Shown in pieces: positions 9,100 to 17,740 of a stretch of DNA of 63,040 bases. The notes beneath the pieces are model-generated. The model did no database searches. It saw nothing but the letters and a program-made list of their open reading frames with translations, and had not been told where the DNA came from. Within the stretch, counting starts at the first letter, position 1, and every line of letters starts with the position of its first letter. A program made the position numbers and the translations under genes. The stretch comes from an uncultured Bacteroides sp. (GTDB lineage Bacteria > Bacteroidota > Bacteroidia > Bacteroidales > Bacteroidaceae): the NCBI GenBank assembly GCA_900755095.1, contig CAAEFE010000049.1, forward strand, positions 1 to 63,040. The letters are read 5' to 3'.

Positions 9100-12000
9100 A
9101 TGAATATACAAGTAAGAACGATCCTTTTAGGATTATTGAGCATTGGGTTTGTGCAAAGTTATGCGCAAACCTTTGCTTTACAGGTTAAGAATGACCAGAT
9201 CACTTACCTGAATGATGATCGGGGAAACCGGATTCTCGATTTCTCTACATGCGGATATAAATCCTCCGAACAGGATATTCCTTCTGTCCGTAATGTGGTA
9301 TTTGTACCCTGGAAAGCCGGAGATAATACTGCGCGTATTCAACGTGCCATTGATTATGTAGCTTCGCTGACTCCCGACGCTTCCGGTTTTCGGGGAGCCG
9401 TATTACTCGATCAGGGAGAGTTTTCCCTGTCCGGCAGTATTCGTATCTCCGCATCCGGAATTGTATTGCGGGGTACGGATAAAGAAAAAACAATACTGCT
9501 GAAAAAGGGCGTAGACAGAGGTGCGCTTATCTACATGGAAGGAATGGACGACCTGAATGTACAAGACACATTGAAGGTGCTTTCCCACTATGTTCCGGTA
9601 AACGCGAGAACATTGGAAGTCGCTTCGGGTGTTTCTCTGAAAAAAGGAGACCGCGTCATGGTTACCCGTCCTTCCGGCAAAGAATGGATTGCCTCTTTGG
9701 GTTGTGATATTTTTGGAGGAGGTATCAGCGCTTTGGGATGGAAAGAAGGTGACATGGATCTGACTTGGGACAGAACAGTCTGCGAAGTAAATGGCAACCA
9801 AGTAACACTGGATACTCCGCTGACCGTAGCTTTGGATGCTAACTATGGAACTTCTTCCCTGTTGACTTATCAATGGAACGGACGTATTCATGATTGTGGC
9901 GTAGAAAATATGACACTGATTTCTGATTACGACAAACGTTATCCTAAAGACGAGGATCATTGCTGGACAGGTATTTCCATTGAAGATGCGGAAAACTGTT
10001 GGGTGAGACTGGTCAATTTCAAGCATTTTGCAGGAAGTGCTGTAATTGTTCAGCGTACAGGTTCCAAAATTACCGTTGAAGACTGTATCTCGAAAGAACC
10101 CGTTTCAGAAATCGGAGGGATGCGTCGTTGCACTTTCCATACGCTGGGACAACAAACTTTATTTCAACGCTGCTATTCGGAACAGGGTATTCATGACTTT
10201 GCTGCCGGATATTGCGCAGCCGGTCCCAATGCTTTTGTACAATGTGATTCGTACGAATCTTTGGGATTCAGTGGTTCTATTGATGCCTGGGCATGCGGAC
10301 TGTTGTTTGACGTAGTAAATATCGACGGTCATAACCTGACTTTCAAGAATTTGGGACAAGATAAAAACGGAGCCGGTTGGAATACGGCAAACAGCTTGTT
10401 TTGGCAATGTACCGCAGCGGAAATCGAATGTTATGCCCCGGCAAAAGATGCGATGAACCGTGCATACGGTTGTTGGGCACAATTCTCCGGTGACGGTGAA
10501 TGGGCACAGTCCAACAATCATGTACAACCTCGCAGTATTTTTTATGCTCAATTGGGAGAACGGTTGAATAAAGAATGTGCAGAACGTGCACGTATTCTTC
10601 CTAGAAATACAAGTGCAACCAGTAGTCCTACAGTGGAAGTAGCTATGGAACTCGCTAAAGAAGCATATAAACCACGGTTGACGTTGGAACATTGGATCGG
10701 TGATAATAAGTTTGCTCCTTCGGTGGCATCAACCGGAGTAAAATCAATCGATGATATTAAAGAGAAAAAGAGCGCTGCGCTTGCAAATTCTTCTTCTTCT
10801 TCTTCTTCTTCTGCTGCTTCTGCTGCTAAATTATTAACCCAACCGGAAGTAACTGTAACCAATGGACGTATTCAGATGAACGGTGCTCTATTGGTGGGAG
10901 GCACTCATACCACCCCTTGGTGGAACGGAAAGCTCAAAACCAATTATCTAAAAAAGGCAAGTCCGGCCATCACCCGCTTTGTGCCGGGACGCGAGGGATT
11001 GGGATTAACCGACCGCATTGATTCTGTAGTCGACTTTATGAAACAGAAAAACATTCTTGTTTTCGATCAGAATTATGGTCTTTGGTACGATCGTCGCCGG
11101 GATGACCACGAACGGGTTCGCCGTCGGGATGGTGATGTATGGGGACCTTTCTATGAACAGCCATTCGGTCGTAGCGGTCAGGGGACAGCATGGGAAGGAT
11201 TGAGCAAATATGATTTGAAGCGCCCTAATGCATGGTACTGGAGCCGCTTAAAAGAATTTGCAGAAAAAGGAAATAAGGACGGACTGCTGTTGTTCCATGA
11301 AAACTATTTCCAACACAATATATTGGAAGCCGGTGCGCATTGGGTAGATTCTCCATGGAGAAGCAGCAATAACATCAATCAGACCGGATTTCCTGAACCT
11401 GCCCCATTTGCCGGAGACAAACGAATCTTTGTGGCGGATATGTTCTATGACATTACTCATCCTGTCCGTCGTGAATTGCACAGACAATATATCCGCCAAT
11501 GCCTGAATAACTTCGCGGACAATTCGAATGTTATTCAGTTGACAAGTGCCGAATTTACAGGCCCGTTGCACTTCGTACAATTTTGGTTGGACGTGATAGC
11601 TGAATGGGAAACTGAAACCGGGAAGAAAGCAAAAGTGGCATTGAGTACAACGAAAGATGTACAGGATGCAATCCTTGCAGATCCTAAACGCGCTGCCGTA
11701 GTAGATATTATTGATATTCGATACTGGCATTATAAGACGGATGGAATCTTTGCGCCGGAAGGTGGAAAGAATATGGCGCCACGTCAGCACATGCGGAAGA
11801 TGAAAGTGGGAAAGGTAACTTTCACAGAAGCATATAAAGCTGTCAATGAGTATCGTCAGAAATTTCCTCAAAAGGCAGTGACATTCTACGCACAGAATTA
11901 TCCGGCTATGGGATGGGCTGTGTTTATGGCAGGAGGTTCATGTCCTGTAATTCCGTGCACAGATAAAGCGTTCCTGAAGGATGCAGCAGCAATGAAAGTG

Positions 12001-12240
12001 GAAGAAACAAATACGGATGAGTACAAGAAAATGGTAAAATCTGATATTGGAAGTATCATTTATTCCAAGTCCGGAACAGAAATTCCAGTTCAATTATCGT
12101 CCGGAAAGTATGTATTAAAGTACATCCACCCTGCTTCCGGAAAGATTGAAACGATGAATAAATCACTGAAAATAAATGGTTTATACAAACTAAAGGTGCC
12201 AGATAAGAAAGAAGGTATTTATTGGTTCCATAAGTTATAA
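9100..12240 (+). CDS. Beta-helix / DUF4955 two-domain secreted protein
   Basis: A 1046-residue protein with a signal peptide (cleavage near SYAQ). Residues about 60-540 look like a right-handed beta-helix of the polysaccharide lyase/GH28/GH141 type (LLDQGEFSLSG..., repeated VENMTL and FQRCYSEQG turns). A low-complexity linker of eight serines (564-571) and alanines follows. The rest (about 590-1046) matches what I recall as DUF4955, found next to pectin genes in Bacteroides. It has TIM-barrel-like features: FDQNYGLWYDRRRDDHERVRR, LLLFHENYFQHN and VIQLTSAEFTGP. No catalytic residues can be assigned with confidence. The context 30 bp after a pectate lyase supports pectin processing, and a fused lyase plus glycosidase is plausible but untested. 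Confidence 0.75.
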   Translation: MNIQVRTILLGLLSIGFVQSYAQTFALQVKNDQITYLNDDRGNRILDFSTCGYKSSEQDIPSVRNVVFVPWKAGDNTARIQRAIDYVASLTPDASGFRGAVLLDQGEFSLSGSIRISASGIVLRGTDKEKTILLKKGVDRGALIYMEGMDDLNVQDTLKVLSHYVPVNARTLEVASGVSLKKGDRVMVTRPSGKEWIASLGCDIFGGGISALGWKEGDMDLTWDRTVCEVNGNQVTLDTPLTVALDANYGTSSLLTYQWNGRIHDCGVENMTLISDYDKRYPKDEDHCWTGISIEDAENCWVRLVNFKHFAGSAVIVQRTGSKITVEDCISKEPVSEIGGMRRCTFHTLGQQTLFQRCYSEQGIHDFAAGYCAAGPNAFVQCDSYESLGFSGSIDAWACGLLFDVVNIDGHNLTFKNLGQDKNGAGWNTANSLFWQCTAAEIECYAPAKDAMNRAYGCWAQFSGDGEWAQSNNHVQPRSIFYAQLGERLNKECAERARILPRNTSATSSPTVEVAMELAKEAYKPRLTLEHWIGDNKFAPSVASTGVKSIDDIKEKKSAALANSSSSSSSSAASAAKLLTQPEVTVTNGRIQMNGALLVGGTHTTPWWNGKLKTNYLKKASPAITRFVPGREGLGLTDRIDSVVDFMKQKNILVFDQNYGLWYDRRRDDHERVRRRDGDVWGPFYEQPFGRSGQGTAWEGLSKYDLKRPNAWYWSRLKEFAEKGNKDGLLLFHENYFQHNILEAGAHWVDSPWRSSNNINQTGFPEPAPFAGDKRIFVADMFYDITHPVRRELHRQYIRQCLNNFADNSNVIQLTSAEFTGPLHFVQFWLDVIAEWETETGKKAKVALSTTKDVQDAILADPKRAAVVDIIDIRYWHYKTDGIFAPEGGKNMAPRQHMRKMKVGKVTFTEAYKAVNEYRQKFPQKAVTFYAQNYPAMGWAVFMAGGSCPVIPCTDKAFLKDAAAMKVEETNTDEYKKMVKSDIGSIIYSKSGTEIPVQLSSGKYVLKYIHPASGKIETMNKSLKINGLYKLKVPDKKEGIYWFHKL
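10789..10812 (+). repeat. (TCT)8 microsatellite encoding a polyserine linker
   Basis: Eight consecutive TCT codons encode Ser564-Ser571 at the boundary between the beta-helix and DUF4955 domains, followed by GCT/TCT codons for alanines and serine. Pure codon identity makes it a slippage-prone tract. Because the unit is three bases, changes would alter linker length and not reading frame. Confidence 0.85.
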
Positions 12241-12248
12241 AGCAGAGA

Positions 12249-12280
12249 ATCCCGTTGAAGACTATTCAGCGGGATTTTTA
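12249..12280 (+). terminator. Rho-independent terminator after the DUF4955 gene
   Basis: CCCGTTGAA (12251-12259) pairs with TTCAGCGGG (12265-12273) over a five-base loop, with a G-T wobble, and flanking AAT/ATT extends the stem. A T-rich run follows. It ends the pectin block, 9 bp after the stop codon. Confidence 0.8.
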
Positions 12281-12381
12281 CTTTTTATTGGTAATTTCTA
12301 GTAAAAGAGTGTTATAAAACATGATACTTGTTTTTTCAATCCACAAACCAGATTTTACCTAACGTTGCGGTCGATACTGCT

Positions 12382-12389
12382 TAGTTTTG
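12382..12389 (+). promoter_or_regulatory. -7 element (TAGTTTTG) of the sigma factor gene
   Basis: TAGTTTTG fits TAnnTTTG and lies 27 bp before the ATG at 12417. Its position rules out an in-frame TTG at 12387, inside this element, as the translation start. A -33 box is not clear. Confidence 0.55.
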
Positions 12390-12416
12390 CAACATCAAAT
12401 CAATCGAATTAATGCT

Positions 12417-12968
12417 ATGATGGAACAGACTAATCATTCAACCGACACTTTACTCGCTTCTTTTCAAGCGGGAAACATGGCAGCTTTTTCACAGCTGTAT
12501 AACTTGCACATCAACGTCCTTTTTAATTACGGATTGAAGTTGACCATTGATAAAGAGTTACTGAAAGATTGTATTCATGACATCTTCGTGAAACTCTATA
12601 CAAAGAAAGATGAATTAGGCACCATTGATAATTTGAGATCTTATTTATTTATCTCCTTAAAGAATAAGTTGTGTGATGAACTTCGCAGACGTATGTATAT
12701 GTCTGATACGGCAGTAGAAGAAGTTAGCATATCCACTCCTACAGATGTAGAAGATGATTATATGGAAGAAGAGCAACGCAAGAATGAATTTTCATTGGTT
12801 AGACGTCTGCTGGATCAATTATCTCCCCGCCAACGTGAAGCGCTTACATTATATTATATAGAAGAAAAGAAATACGAGGATATCTGCGAGATTATGAATA
12901 TGAATTATCAGTCTGTACGCAACCTGATGCATCGCGGATTGACAAAATTGCGTAGTCTGGCGAGTTAA
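12417..12968 (+). CDS. ECF-type RNA polymerase sigma factor
   Basis: A 183-residue sigma-70 family protein of the extracytoplasmic-function type. Region 2 is visible as FSQLYNLHINVLFNYGLKL...KDCIHDIFVKLY, with the DNA-melting segment NLRSYLFISLKNKLCDELRRR. Region 4 is LLDQLSPRQREALTLYYIEEKKYEDICEIMNMNYQSVRNLMHRGLTKLR, a helix-turn-helix. The start is the first ATG of an ATG-ATG pair downstream of the -7 element. The usual Bacteroides partner is a membrane FecR anti-sigma factor and a TonB receptor, but here only a small 83-residue protein follows. Targets cannot be told from the sequence. Confidence 0.88.
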   Translation: MMEQTNHSTDTLLASFQAGNMAAFSQLYNLHINVLFNYGLKLTIDKELLKDCIHDIFVKLYTKKDELGTIDNLRSYLFISLKNKLCDELRRRMYMSDTAVEEVSISTPTDVEDDYMEEEQRKNEFSLVRRLLDQLSPRQREALTLYYIEEKKYEDICEIMNMNYQSVRNLMHRGLTKLRSLAS

Positions 12969-13050
12969 TTTTAGTAAAAAGGTAAATGGGTTGAGTACAT
13001 AGACAGGATAACGCCGTCCTACTTATGTAAACGCTTAAAAAGGATGCGAT

Positions 13051-13302
13051 ATGTGCTCAAAGGTAATGGATTTTTTGACGGATGATGATTTTATCAACTA
13101 TGTGCTGGGTGTAACTCCGCAATCAGCTTCCCAATGGGAAACTTATTTCAGAGAGCACCCGGAAGAGACGGCAGATGCAGAAGAAGCTAAAGCTGTATTA
13201 TTGGCTCCGGCAAATGTAGACTGTGGCTTCTCAATAGTTGAAAACAACGAATTGAAAGATAGGATTATTAGTAGTATAAAAGATTTTTCGGGTATTTTGT
13301 AG
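13051..13302 (+). CDS. Small protein resembling an isolated FecR-type anti-sigma N-terminal domain
   Basis: An 83-residue soluble protein starting 82 bp after the sigma factor. Its first half, DDDFINYVLGVTPQSASQWETYFREHPE followed by a helical acidic stretch, resembles the cytoplasmic sigma-binding segment of Bacteroidota FecR-like anti-sigma factors. There is no transmembrane helix and no periplasmic FecR domain. It may bind the neighbouring sigma factor as a stand-alone inhibitor or co-factor, which is inference from the pattern and position. A start at Met6 (13066) is also possible, since AAAGG precedes it. It could equally be an uncharacterised conserved protein without sigma contact. Confidence 0.6.
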   Translation: MCSKVMDFLTDDDFINYVLGVTPQSASQWETYFREHPEETADAEEAKAVLLAPANVDCGFSIVENNELKDRIISSIKDFSGIL

Positions 13303-13358
13303 ATAGGTTAGTATAGTTAAGATAAAGTAGTTAGGTTAGTTAAGGCATTAAAAGATTG

Positions 13359-13413
13359 ACGCAGTCTTTCACAGGAGGTTTAGTTTTAAACACAGTGAAA
13401 GACTGCGTTTTTT
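13359..13413. terminator. Bidirectional terminator between sigma operon and MFS gene
   Basis: A perfect 14-bp inverted repeat, ACGCAGTCTTTCAC (13359-13372) and GTGAAAGACTGCGT (13395-13408), is followed by a T-run on the plus strand and preceded by AAAA. It lies between convergent genes, so it probably serves both. Confidence 0.88.
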
Positions 13414-13420
13414 ATTTGTC

Positions 13421-14674
13421 CTATTCAGGTTTATCGCCAGATTCCTGAATATTGAAAGCACTACTGAAACTGACTATTAATACGATACATCCACCCAATA
13501 TACCGATAATCATATAAGCGATACGGATATCGAACGCCTGCGAGATGGCACCGATAAGCAGGGGAGCAATCAACGAACCTATAAAACTGATACTTGACAG
13601 AATGGTAAGTGCAATACTGACCGGTGTTTTTGATTTGGCTCCCACGAAGCTGTACAAAGTAGGCACAATGCAGGATATTCCCAAGCCGACCAGCATGAAA
13701 CCTAAAGAATTGATGATTACTTTCATGGCCATAGATTCGAAAACTCCTCCTAACAGGGCAGAAACAAAAAAGCCGATACAGATAAAGCTGCCCGCCAGTT
13801 GCAGGACTTTCTTCTTTCCCCAAAGCTGATAAGCGTAGTTAGTCAGGAAGCGGCCCGTTGCCATCATAATCATAAATACAAGAAAACCGATTTGCAATGA
13901 TTTAGGTACGTGAACCACTGATTCGAAATAAACGGCACTCCAGTCGAACATTGCGCTTTCTACAATCAGCGCGAACAGTCCGACAAGTCCTAACTGCAAA
14001 AGTAACATTTCCGGTTTTTGAAATAACAGGCGAAAACCATTGGGAGCTTTGGCTGTATTTCTTTCCTGCGTCTTTGTATCAGAAACTTCCGCTTCCTGCG
14101 GTGCGCTCTCCTGCAAATATTTCCGCCCGGAAAGTGCAATTATAAGGATGATTATAAATATCAGTGTGTAATGCCAGATAGGGGAGACTCCTGCCAAAAT
14201 CATTACGAAGCCGATAAATGCTCCTGCACATGCCCCCAGACTCCATCCTCCATGAAAAGTGGCCATAATGGTTTTACCATACAAACGTTCCACTTCAATG
14301 CCTTGTGTATTGAATGATATATCACATAAATTCCAGAACACCCCGAAGCAAAAGAGCAGAAAGCCTAAAAGATAGACCTCATGAGCCAGTCCGACACAAA
14401 GCAGGGATGAAGCGTATCCCAGGATACTGACCTGTACCATGCTCCGGCTTCCTAACTTCGAAACAAGATAGCCAGCCAAGGGGATCGCGACAAATTTTCC
14501 GACAGGGATCATAAATAAAATCAGCCCCCAGTAGAAAGCATAATTTGCAACAAAAACGTCTTTAAAATCAGGGATTCGGCTGGCCCAACTTGCCATACAA
14601 AGTCCTTGGGCAAAGAAAAAAGTCAATATGGCAAAACGTATTCTCTCTTTTGGATGCGTAAATTGGTTATTCAT
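13421..14674 (-). CDS. MFS transporter (YbjJ-like)
   Basis: A 417-residue inner-membrane protein with about twelve hydrophobic segments in two halves, split by a charged loop near residues 195-215 (EAEVSDTKTQERNTAK). The N-terminal half has ASWASRIPDFKD and the loop 2/3 region KLGSRSMVQ, as in MFS permeases. The overall pattern resembles the YbjJ/fucose-permease-like branch. The substrate is unknown. The gene is divergent from the ThrE pair with overlapping upstream regions, and no catabolic neighbour points to a sugar. Confidence 0.82.
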   Translation of the reverse strand: MNNQFTHPKERIRFAILTFFFAQGLCMASWASRIPDFKDVFVANYAFYWGLILFMIPVGKFVAIPLAGYLVSKLGSRSMVQVSILGYASSLLCVGLAHEVYLLGFLLFCFGVFWNLCDISFNTQGIEVERLYGKTIMATFHGGWSLGACAGAFIGFVMILAGVSPIWHYTLIFIIILIIALSGRKYLQESAPQEAEVSDTKTQERNTAKAPNGFRLLFQKPEMLLLQLGLVGLFALIVESAMFDWSAVYFESVVHVPKSLQIGFLVFMIMMATGRFLTNYAYQLWGKKKVLQLAGSFICIGFFVSALLGGVFESMAMKVIINSLGFMLVGLGISCIVPTLYSFVGAKSKTPVSIALTILSSISFIGSLIAPLLIGAISQAFDIRIAYMIIGILGGCIVLIVSFSSAFNIQESGDKPE

Positions 14675-14697
14675 GCATTTTTTATTTTTGATCGCGG

Positions 14698-14726
14698 CAA
14701 AGGTATCTATTTTTTTTGTACTTTTG
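14698..14726. promoter_or_regulatory. Back-to-back -7 elements for the MFS and ThrE genes
   Basis: CAAAGGTA at 14698-14705 is TACCTTTG on the minus strand (MFS). TACTTTTG at 14719-14726 is on the plus strand (ThrE). The two TAnnTTTG elements are only 13 bp apart, so RNA polymerase binding at one probably interferes with the other. The plus element overlaps an upstream in-frame TTG, supporting translation from the ATG at 14752. Confidence 0.6.
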
Positions 14727-14751
14727 CGCCCGATTTAAAAATATCATATTC

Positions 14752-15519
14752 ATGAAGACAGGCGAATCTTTATTATCCATAGGTAAATTTATTGCAGAAT
14801 ATTCAGCCCATTTAATGGGAGCCGGAGTACACACCTCGCGGGTAGTACGTAACACAAAGCGTATTGGAGAGGCTTTCGGACTAGATGTCAAATTAAGCGT
14901 ATTTCATAGAAACATCATTCTGACTATTATAGACAAAGAAACAAACGAGGCTTGTAACGAGGTCATAGACATTCCTGCACACCCGATCAGTTTTGAACAT
15001 AATTCAGAGTTAAGCGCATTAAGCTGGGAAGCAGTAGACAATCATTTGTCATTGGAAGAATTGAAAGACAAATACAAGAAGATTATTTCTGCTCCGCGGA
15101 TACATCCGCTTTTCGTTTTACTACTGGTAGGATTTGCCAATGCGTCTTTCTGCAAATTGTTCGGCGGTGATTTAATTTCGATGGGAATTGTGTTCTCGGC
15201 TACCATTACAGGATTCTACCTGAAACAACAAATGCAGGCGAAAAAGATCAATCATTATGTTGTATTTATTGTTTCGGCTTTTGTTGCTTCCCTGTGTGCT
15301 TCCACCGCGCTGATTTTCGACACAACTTCGGAGATTGCCATGGCAACCAGCGTGCTTTATCTTGTGCCTGGGGTTCCCTTGATTAATGGCGTGATTGATG
15401 TAGTAGAAGGATACGTTTTAACAGGATTTGCCCGTCTGACAGAGGCTTCTTTGTTGATTGTCAGCATCGCTATCGGACTTTCCTTCACATTATTAATGGT
15501 AAAAAATAGTTTAATTTGA
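14752..15519 (+). CDS. Threonine/serine exporter, N-terminal (ThrE) half
   Basis: A 255-residue membrane protein of the DUF1212/ThrE family. A soluble N-terminal region (about 1-110) contains GKFIAEYSAHLMGAGVHTSRVVRNTKRI, typical of this family, followed by about five membrane helices. The motif LVPGVPLINGVIDVVEGY matches the conserved ThrE segment. In Corynebacterium ThrE is one chain of two halves, while here the second half is the next gene, one base after the stop. The pair probably exports threonine, serine or another small metabolite, and the substrate is not proven. The gene ends in TGA, showing that TGA is a true stop in this genome. Confidence 0.88.
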   Translation: MKTGESLLSIGKFIAEYSAHLMGAGVHTSRVVRNTKRIGEAFGLDVKLSVFHRNIILTIIDKETNEACNEVIDIPAHPISFEHNSELSALSWEAVDNHLSLEELKDKYKKIISAPRIHPLFVLLLVGFANASFCKLFGGDLISMGIVFSATITGFYLKQQMQAKKINHYVVFIVSAFVASLCASTALIFDTTSEIAMATSVLYLVPGVPLINGVIDVVEGYVLTGFARLTEASLLIVSIAIGLSFTLLMVKNSLI

Positions 15520-15520
15520 T

Positions 15521-16006
15521 ATGATAGCACTTGACATTCTTACGGATGGATTTTTTGCAGCAGTAGCAGGTATAGGATTTGGTGCAATTTCCGATCCTCC
15601 TTTGCGTGCATTCAAAATGATTGCCATACTGGCAGCACTGGGACACGCCTGTCGTTTTTGTTTGATGAACTATTTAGGCATGGACATTGCCACAGGTTCG
15701 TTGTTTGCCGGATTAGTCATCGGCTTCGGTAGTTTGTGGTTAGGGAAAAAAGTATATTGCCCGATGACGGTATTGTACATTCCGGCGTTGCTTCCTATGA
15801 TTCCGGGAAAGTTTGCATACAACATGGTATTTTCACTTATCATGTGTCTGCAAAATGTGAATGATCCGGACAAGCTGGACAAGTTCATGTCGATGTTCTT
15901 CTCTAATACTCTGATAGCAAGCACAGTGATTTTCATGTTGGCGGTAGGAGCTACGTTCCCGATGTTCCTGTTCCCACATAGAGCCTTTTCATTAACAAGA
16001 CACTAA
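15521..16006 (+). CDS. Threonine/serine exporter, C-terminal (ThrE_2) half
   Basis: A 161-residue membrane protein with about five helices, matching DUF3815/ThrE_2. The conserved PALLPMIPGKFAYNMV segment parallels LVPGVPLING in the upstream half. The start codon lies one base after the upstream stop, so the two are translationally coupled and very likely form one hetero-oligomeric exporter. Confidence 0.88.
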   Translation: MIALDILTDGFFAAVAGIGFGAISDPPLRAFKMIAILAALGHACRFCLMNYLGMDIATGSLFAGLVIGFGSLWLGKKVYCPMTVLYIPALLPMIPGKFAYNMVFSLIMCLQNVNDPDKLDKFMSMFFSNTLIASTVIFMLAVGATFPMFLFPHRAFSLTRH

Positions 16007-16017
16007 AACGAACTTTT

Positions 16018-16746
16018 ATGGAGATTTTTTGGAGAACAATTGCATATTATAATTCAGCTACCTGGCTATTACAGATAGTTATTATTCTGATTGGTATTGC
16101 ATTGACCGGATTGCTTATCGGCCGACCACGTCCGTGGGTGAAAATGGCGATGAAGTTCTATATGATAGGCCTGTATACGTGGATTTCTTTGGTCTACTAT
16201 TATATCTATTGTGAAGAGCGTAGCTATAATGGGGTGATGGCTATGTTTTGGGGGGTGATGGCTATCATTTGGATATGGGATGCGATTACGGGATATACTA
16301 CCTTCGAACGTACCCACAAATATGATTTGCTGTCTTATGTGCTGTTAGCAATGCCTTTTATATATCCTTTGGTTTCATTGGCACGCGGACTTTCATTCCC
16401 GGAAATGACTTCTCCGGTCATGCCTTGTTCGGTAGTGGTGTTTACCATCGGATTGTTATTGCTGTTTGCGCAAAAGGTCAATATGTTTTTGGTATTGTTC
16501 CTTTGCCACTGGTCGCTGATCGGATTATCCAAAACTTATTTCTTTCAGATTCCGGAAGATTTCTTGTTGGCAAGTGCCACAATCCCCGGCCTGTATCTTT
16601 TCTTTAGGGAGTATTTCCTGAACAATCTGCATGCCGACACCAAGCCGAAAGCAAAATATATCAATTGGCTGTTGATAAGCGTTTGCGTCGGACTGGCTGT
16701 GTTGCTGACTACTACCATGTTTTTGGAATTAGTTCCGAAAGGTTAA
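16018..16746 (+). CDS. DUF6064-like seven-helix membrane protein
   Basis: A 242-residue protein with about seven predicted membrane helices and short loops. It begins MEIFWRTIAYYNSATWLLQ, which I associate with DUF6064. No catalytic motif is visible. It follows the ThrE pair by 11 bp and shares the terminator at 16811, so the three form an operon. The function is unknown, and a role linked to the exporter is only suggested by position. Confidence 0.7.
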   Translation: MEIFWRTIAYYNSATWLLQIVIILIGIALTGLLIGRPRPWVKMAMKFYMIGLYTWISLVYYYIYCEERSYNGVMAMFWGVMAIIWIWDAITGYTTFERTHKYDLLSYVLLAMPFIYPLVSLARGLSFPEMTSPVMPCSVVVFTIGLLLLFAQKVNMFLVLFLCHWSLIGLSKTYFFQIPEDFLLASATIPGLYLFFREYFLNNLHADTKPKAKYINWLLISVCVGLAVLLTTTMFLELVPKG

Positions 16747-16810
16747 TCCGGAAACATATAAAATATTCAAATCAAAAAAAGAGGCCGTTCAAAAAAGCCT
16801 TGATCTTATA

Positions 16811-16855
16811 AAATCGTCCTTACTACGATAGACTGTAGTAAGGACGATTTTTCTT
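16811..16855 (+). terminator. Strong hairpin terminator after the ThrE operon
   Basis: A perfect 16-bp stem, AAATCGTCCTTACTAC (16811-16826) with GTAGTAAGGACGATTT (16835-16850), has an eight-base loop and is followed by T-rich sequence. It lies between convergent genes and may work in both directions. Confidence 0.88.
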
Positions 16856-16896
16856 TTAGGAACTTTGGGAACAGTTTCTTTTATATATCGTATCGT

Positions 16897-17706
16897 TTAC
16901 TTAATTGCGTAGAATATCCGTAAGGCACACTGCATCACTGCATCAGGCAACCATTTTTTACTCTTCGCAAACAATACCTGTATCCATGGACCTACTTTCG
17001 TCCGAAAAGGAGGATTGGTACATTCCACTATCTTACAGATGGCAGCACCCAACTTCCGCGGATGGCATCCATTACGTTCTTCTTTTTCTATAATCTCCAA
17101 TGATTTCAGAAAACTTTCTCCATAATCGGCATCCAGTCTTGTCTGTTCGGAGATATTCCGGTTATCAGTAAATCCGGTGTTGAAATCTCCCGGTTCTACT
17201 ACACAAACCTTTATATGGAACGGATAAACCTCTAAAGCCAATGCTTCGCTATATCCCTCCACTGCAAATTTCGAAGCAGAATAAAATCCCTGATAGGGGA
17301 TTCCCATTACACCACCGATAGAGCTGATATTTATAATCTTACCTTTTCGTGCCTTTCGCATAGATGGCAAAACAGCTTTACACATATTCACTACGCCGAA
17401 GAAGTTTGTATTCATTTGTATATTCACTTCTTCTTCAGTGGCAAGTTCCAATGCGCCACCAATACCTATTCCGGCATTATTAATCAATACATCAATCCGC
17501 CCCTGCTCTGATAGAATCCGCTCTACAGCCTGACAAACGGAAAGGAAATTGGTTACATCGACAACAAGCATTTTTACATGATTCATGTCTTCGGAAGGTT
17601 TCCGGCTTGTTCCATAAACGATGTGTCCTCGTTCCGATAACATTTGAGCGGTAATCTTGCCGAATCCGGAAGATGCTCCGGTGATAAGTATGACTTGTGG
17701 TTGCAT
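16897..17706 (-). CDS. Short-chain dehydrogenase/reductase (SDR)
   Basis: A 269-residue classical SDR. The Rossmann motif TGASSGFG (about 9-16), the NNAG motif (NNAGIGIGG, about 80) and the catalytic YSASK (Y about 148, K about 152), with an upstream serine in NISSIGG, are all present. The C-terminal tail is longer than in minimal SDRs (WIQVLFAKSKKWLPD), as in SDRs acting on lipid or retinol-like substrates. Thr-Ser-Arg after the second strand favours NADP. The substrate is unknown. It lies 34 bp downstream of the HAD gene on the same strand, so the two are probably co-transcribed. Confidence 0.88.
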   Translation of the reverse strand: MQPQVILITGASSGFGKITAQMLSERGHIVYGTSRKPSEDMNHVKMLVVDVTNFLSVCQAVERILSEQGRIDVLINNAGIGIGGALELATEEEVNIQMNTNFFGVVNMCKAVLPSMRKARKGKIINISSIGGVMGIPYQGFYSASKFAVEGYSEALALEVYPFHIKVCVVEPGDFNTGFTDNRNISEQTRLDADYGESFLKSLEIIEKEERNGCHPRKLGAAICKIVECTNPPFRTKVGPWIQVLFAKSKKWLPDAVMQCALRIFYAIK

Positions 17707-17740
17707 ATTTTTTATTTACGGTATGGTACTAACTGCTCAA

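Noticed and set aside
10789..10812. Phase-variation tract
   Set aside because: The repeat unit is three bases, so slippage cannot switch the frame on or off.
128..12240. Assigning specific B. thetaiotaomicron locus numbers to the pectin block
   Set aside because: The gene set resembles known pectin loci, but the match cannot be verified without a search.
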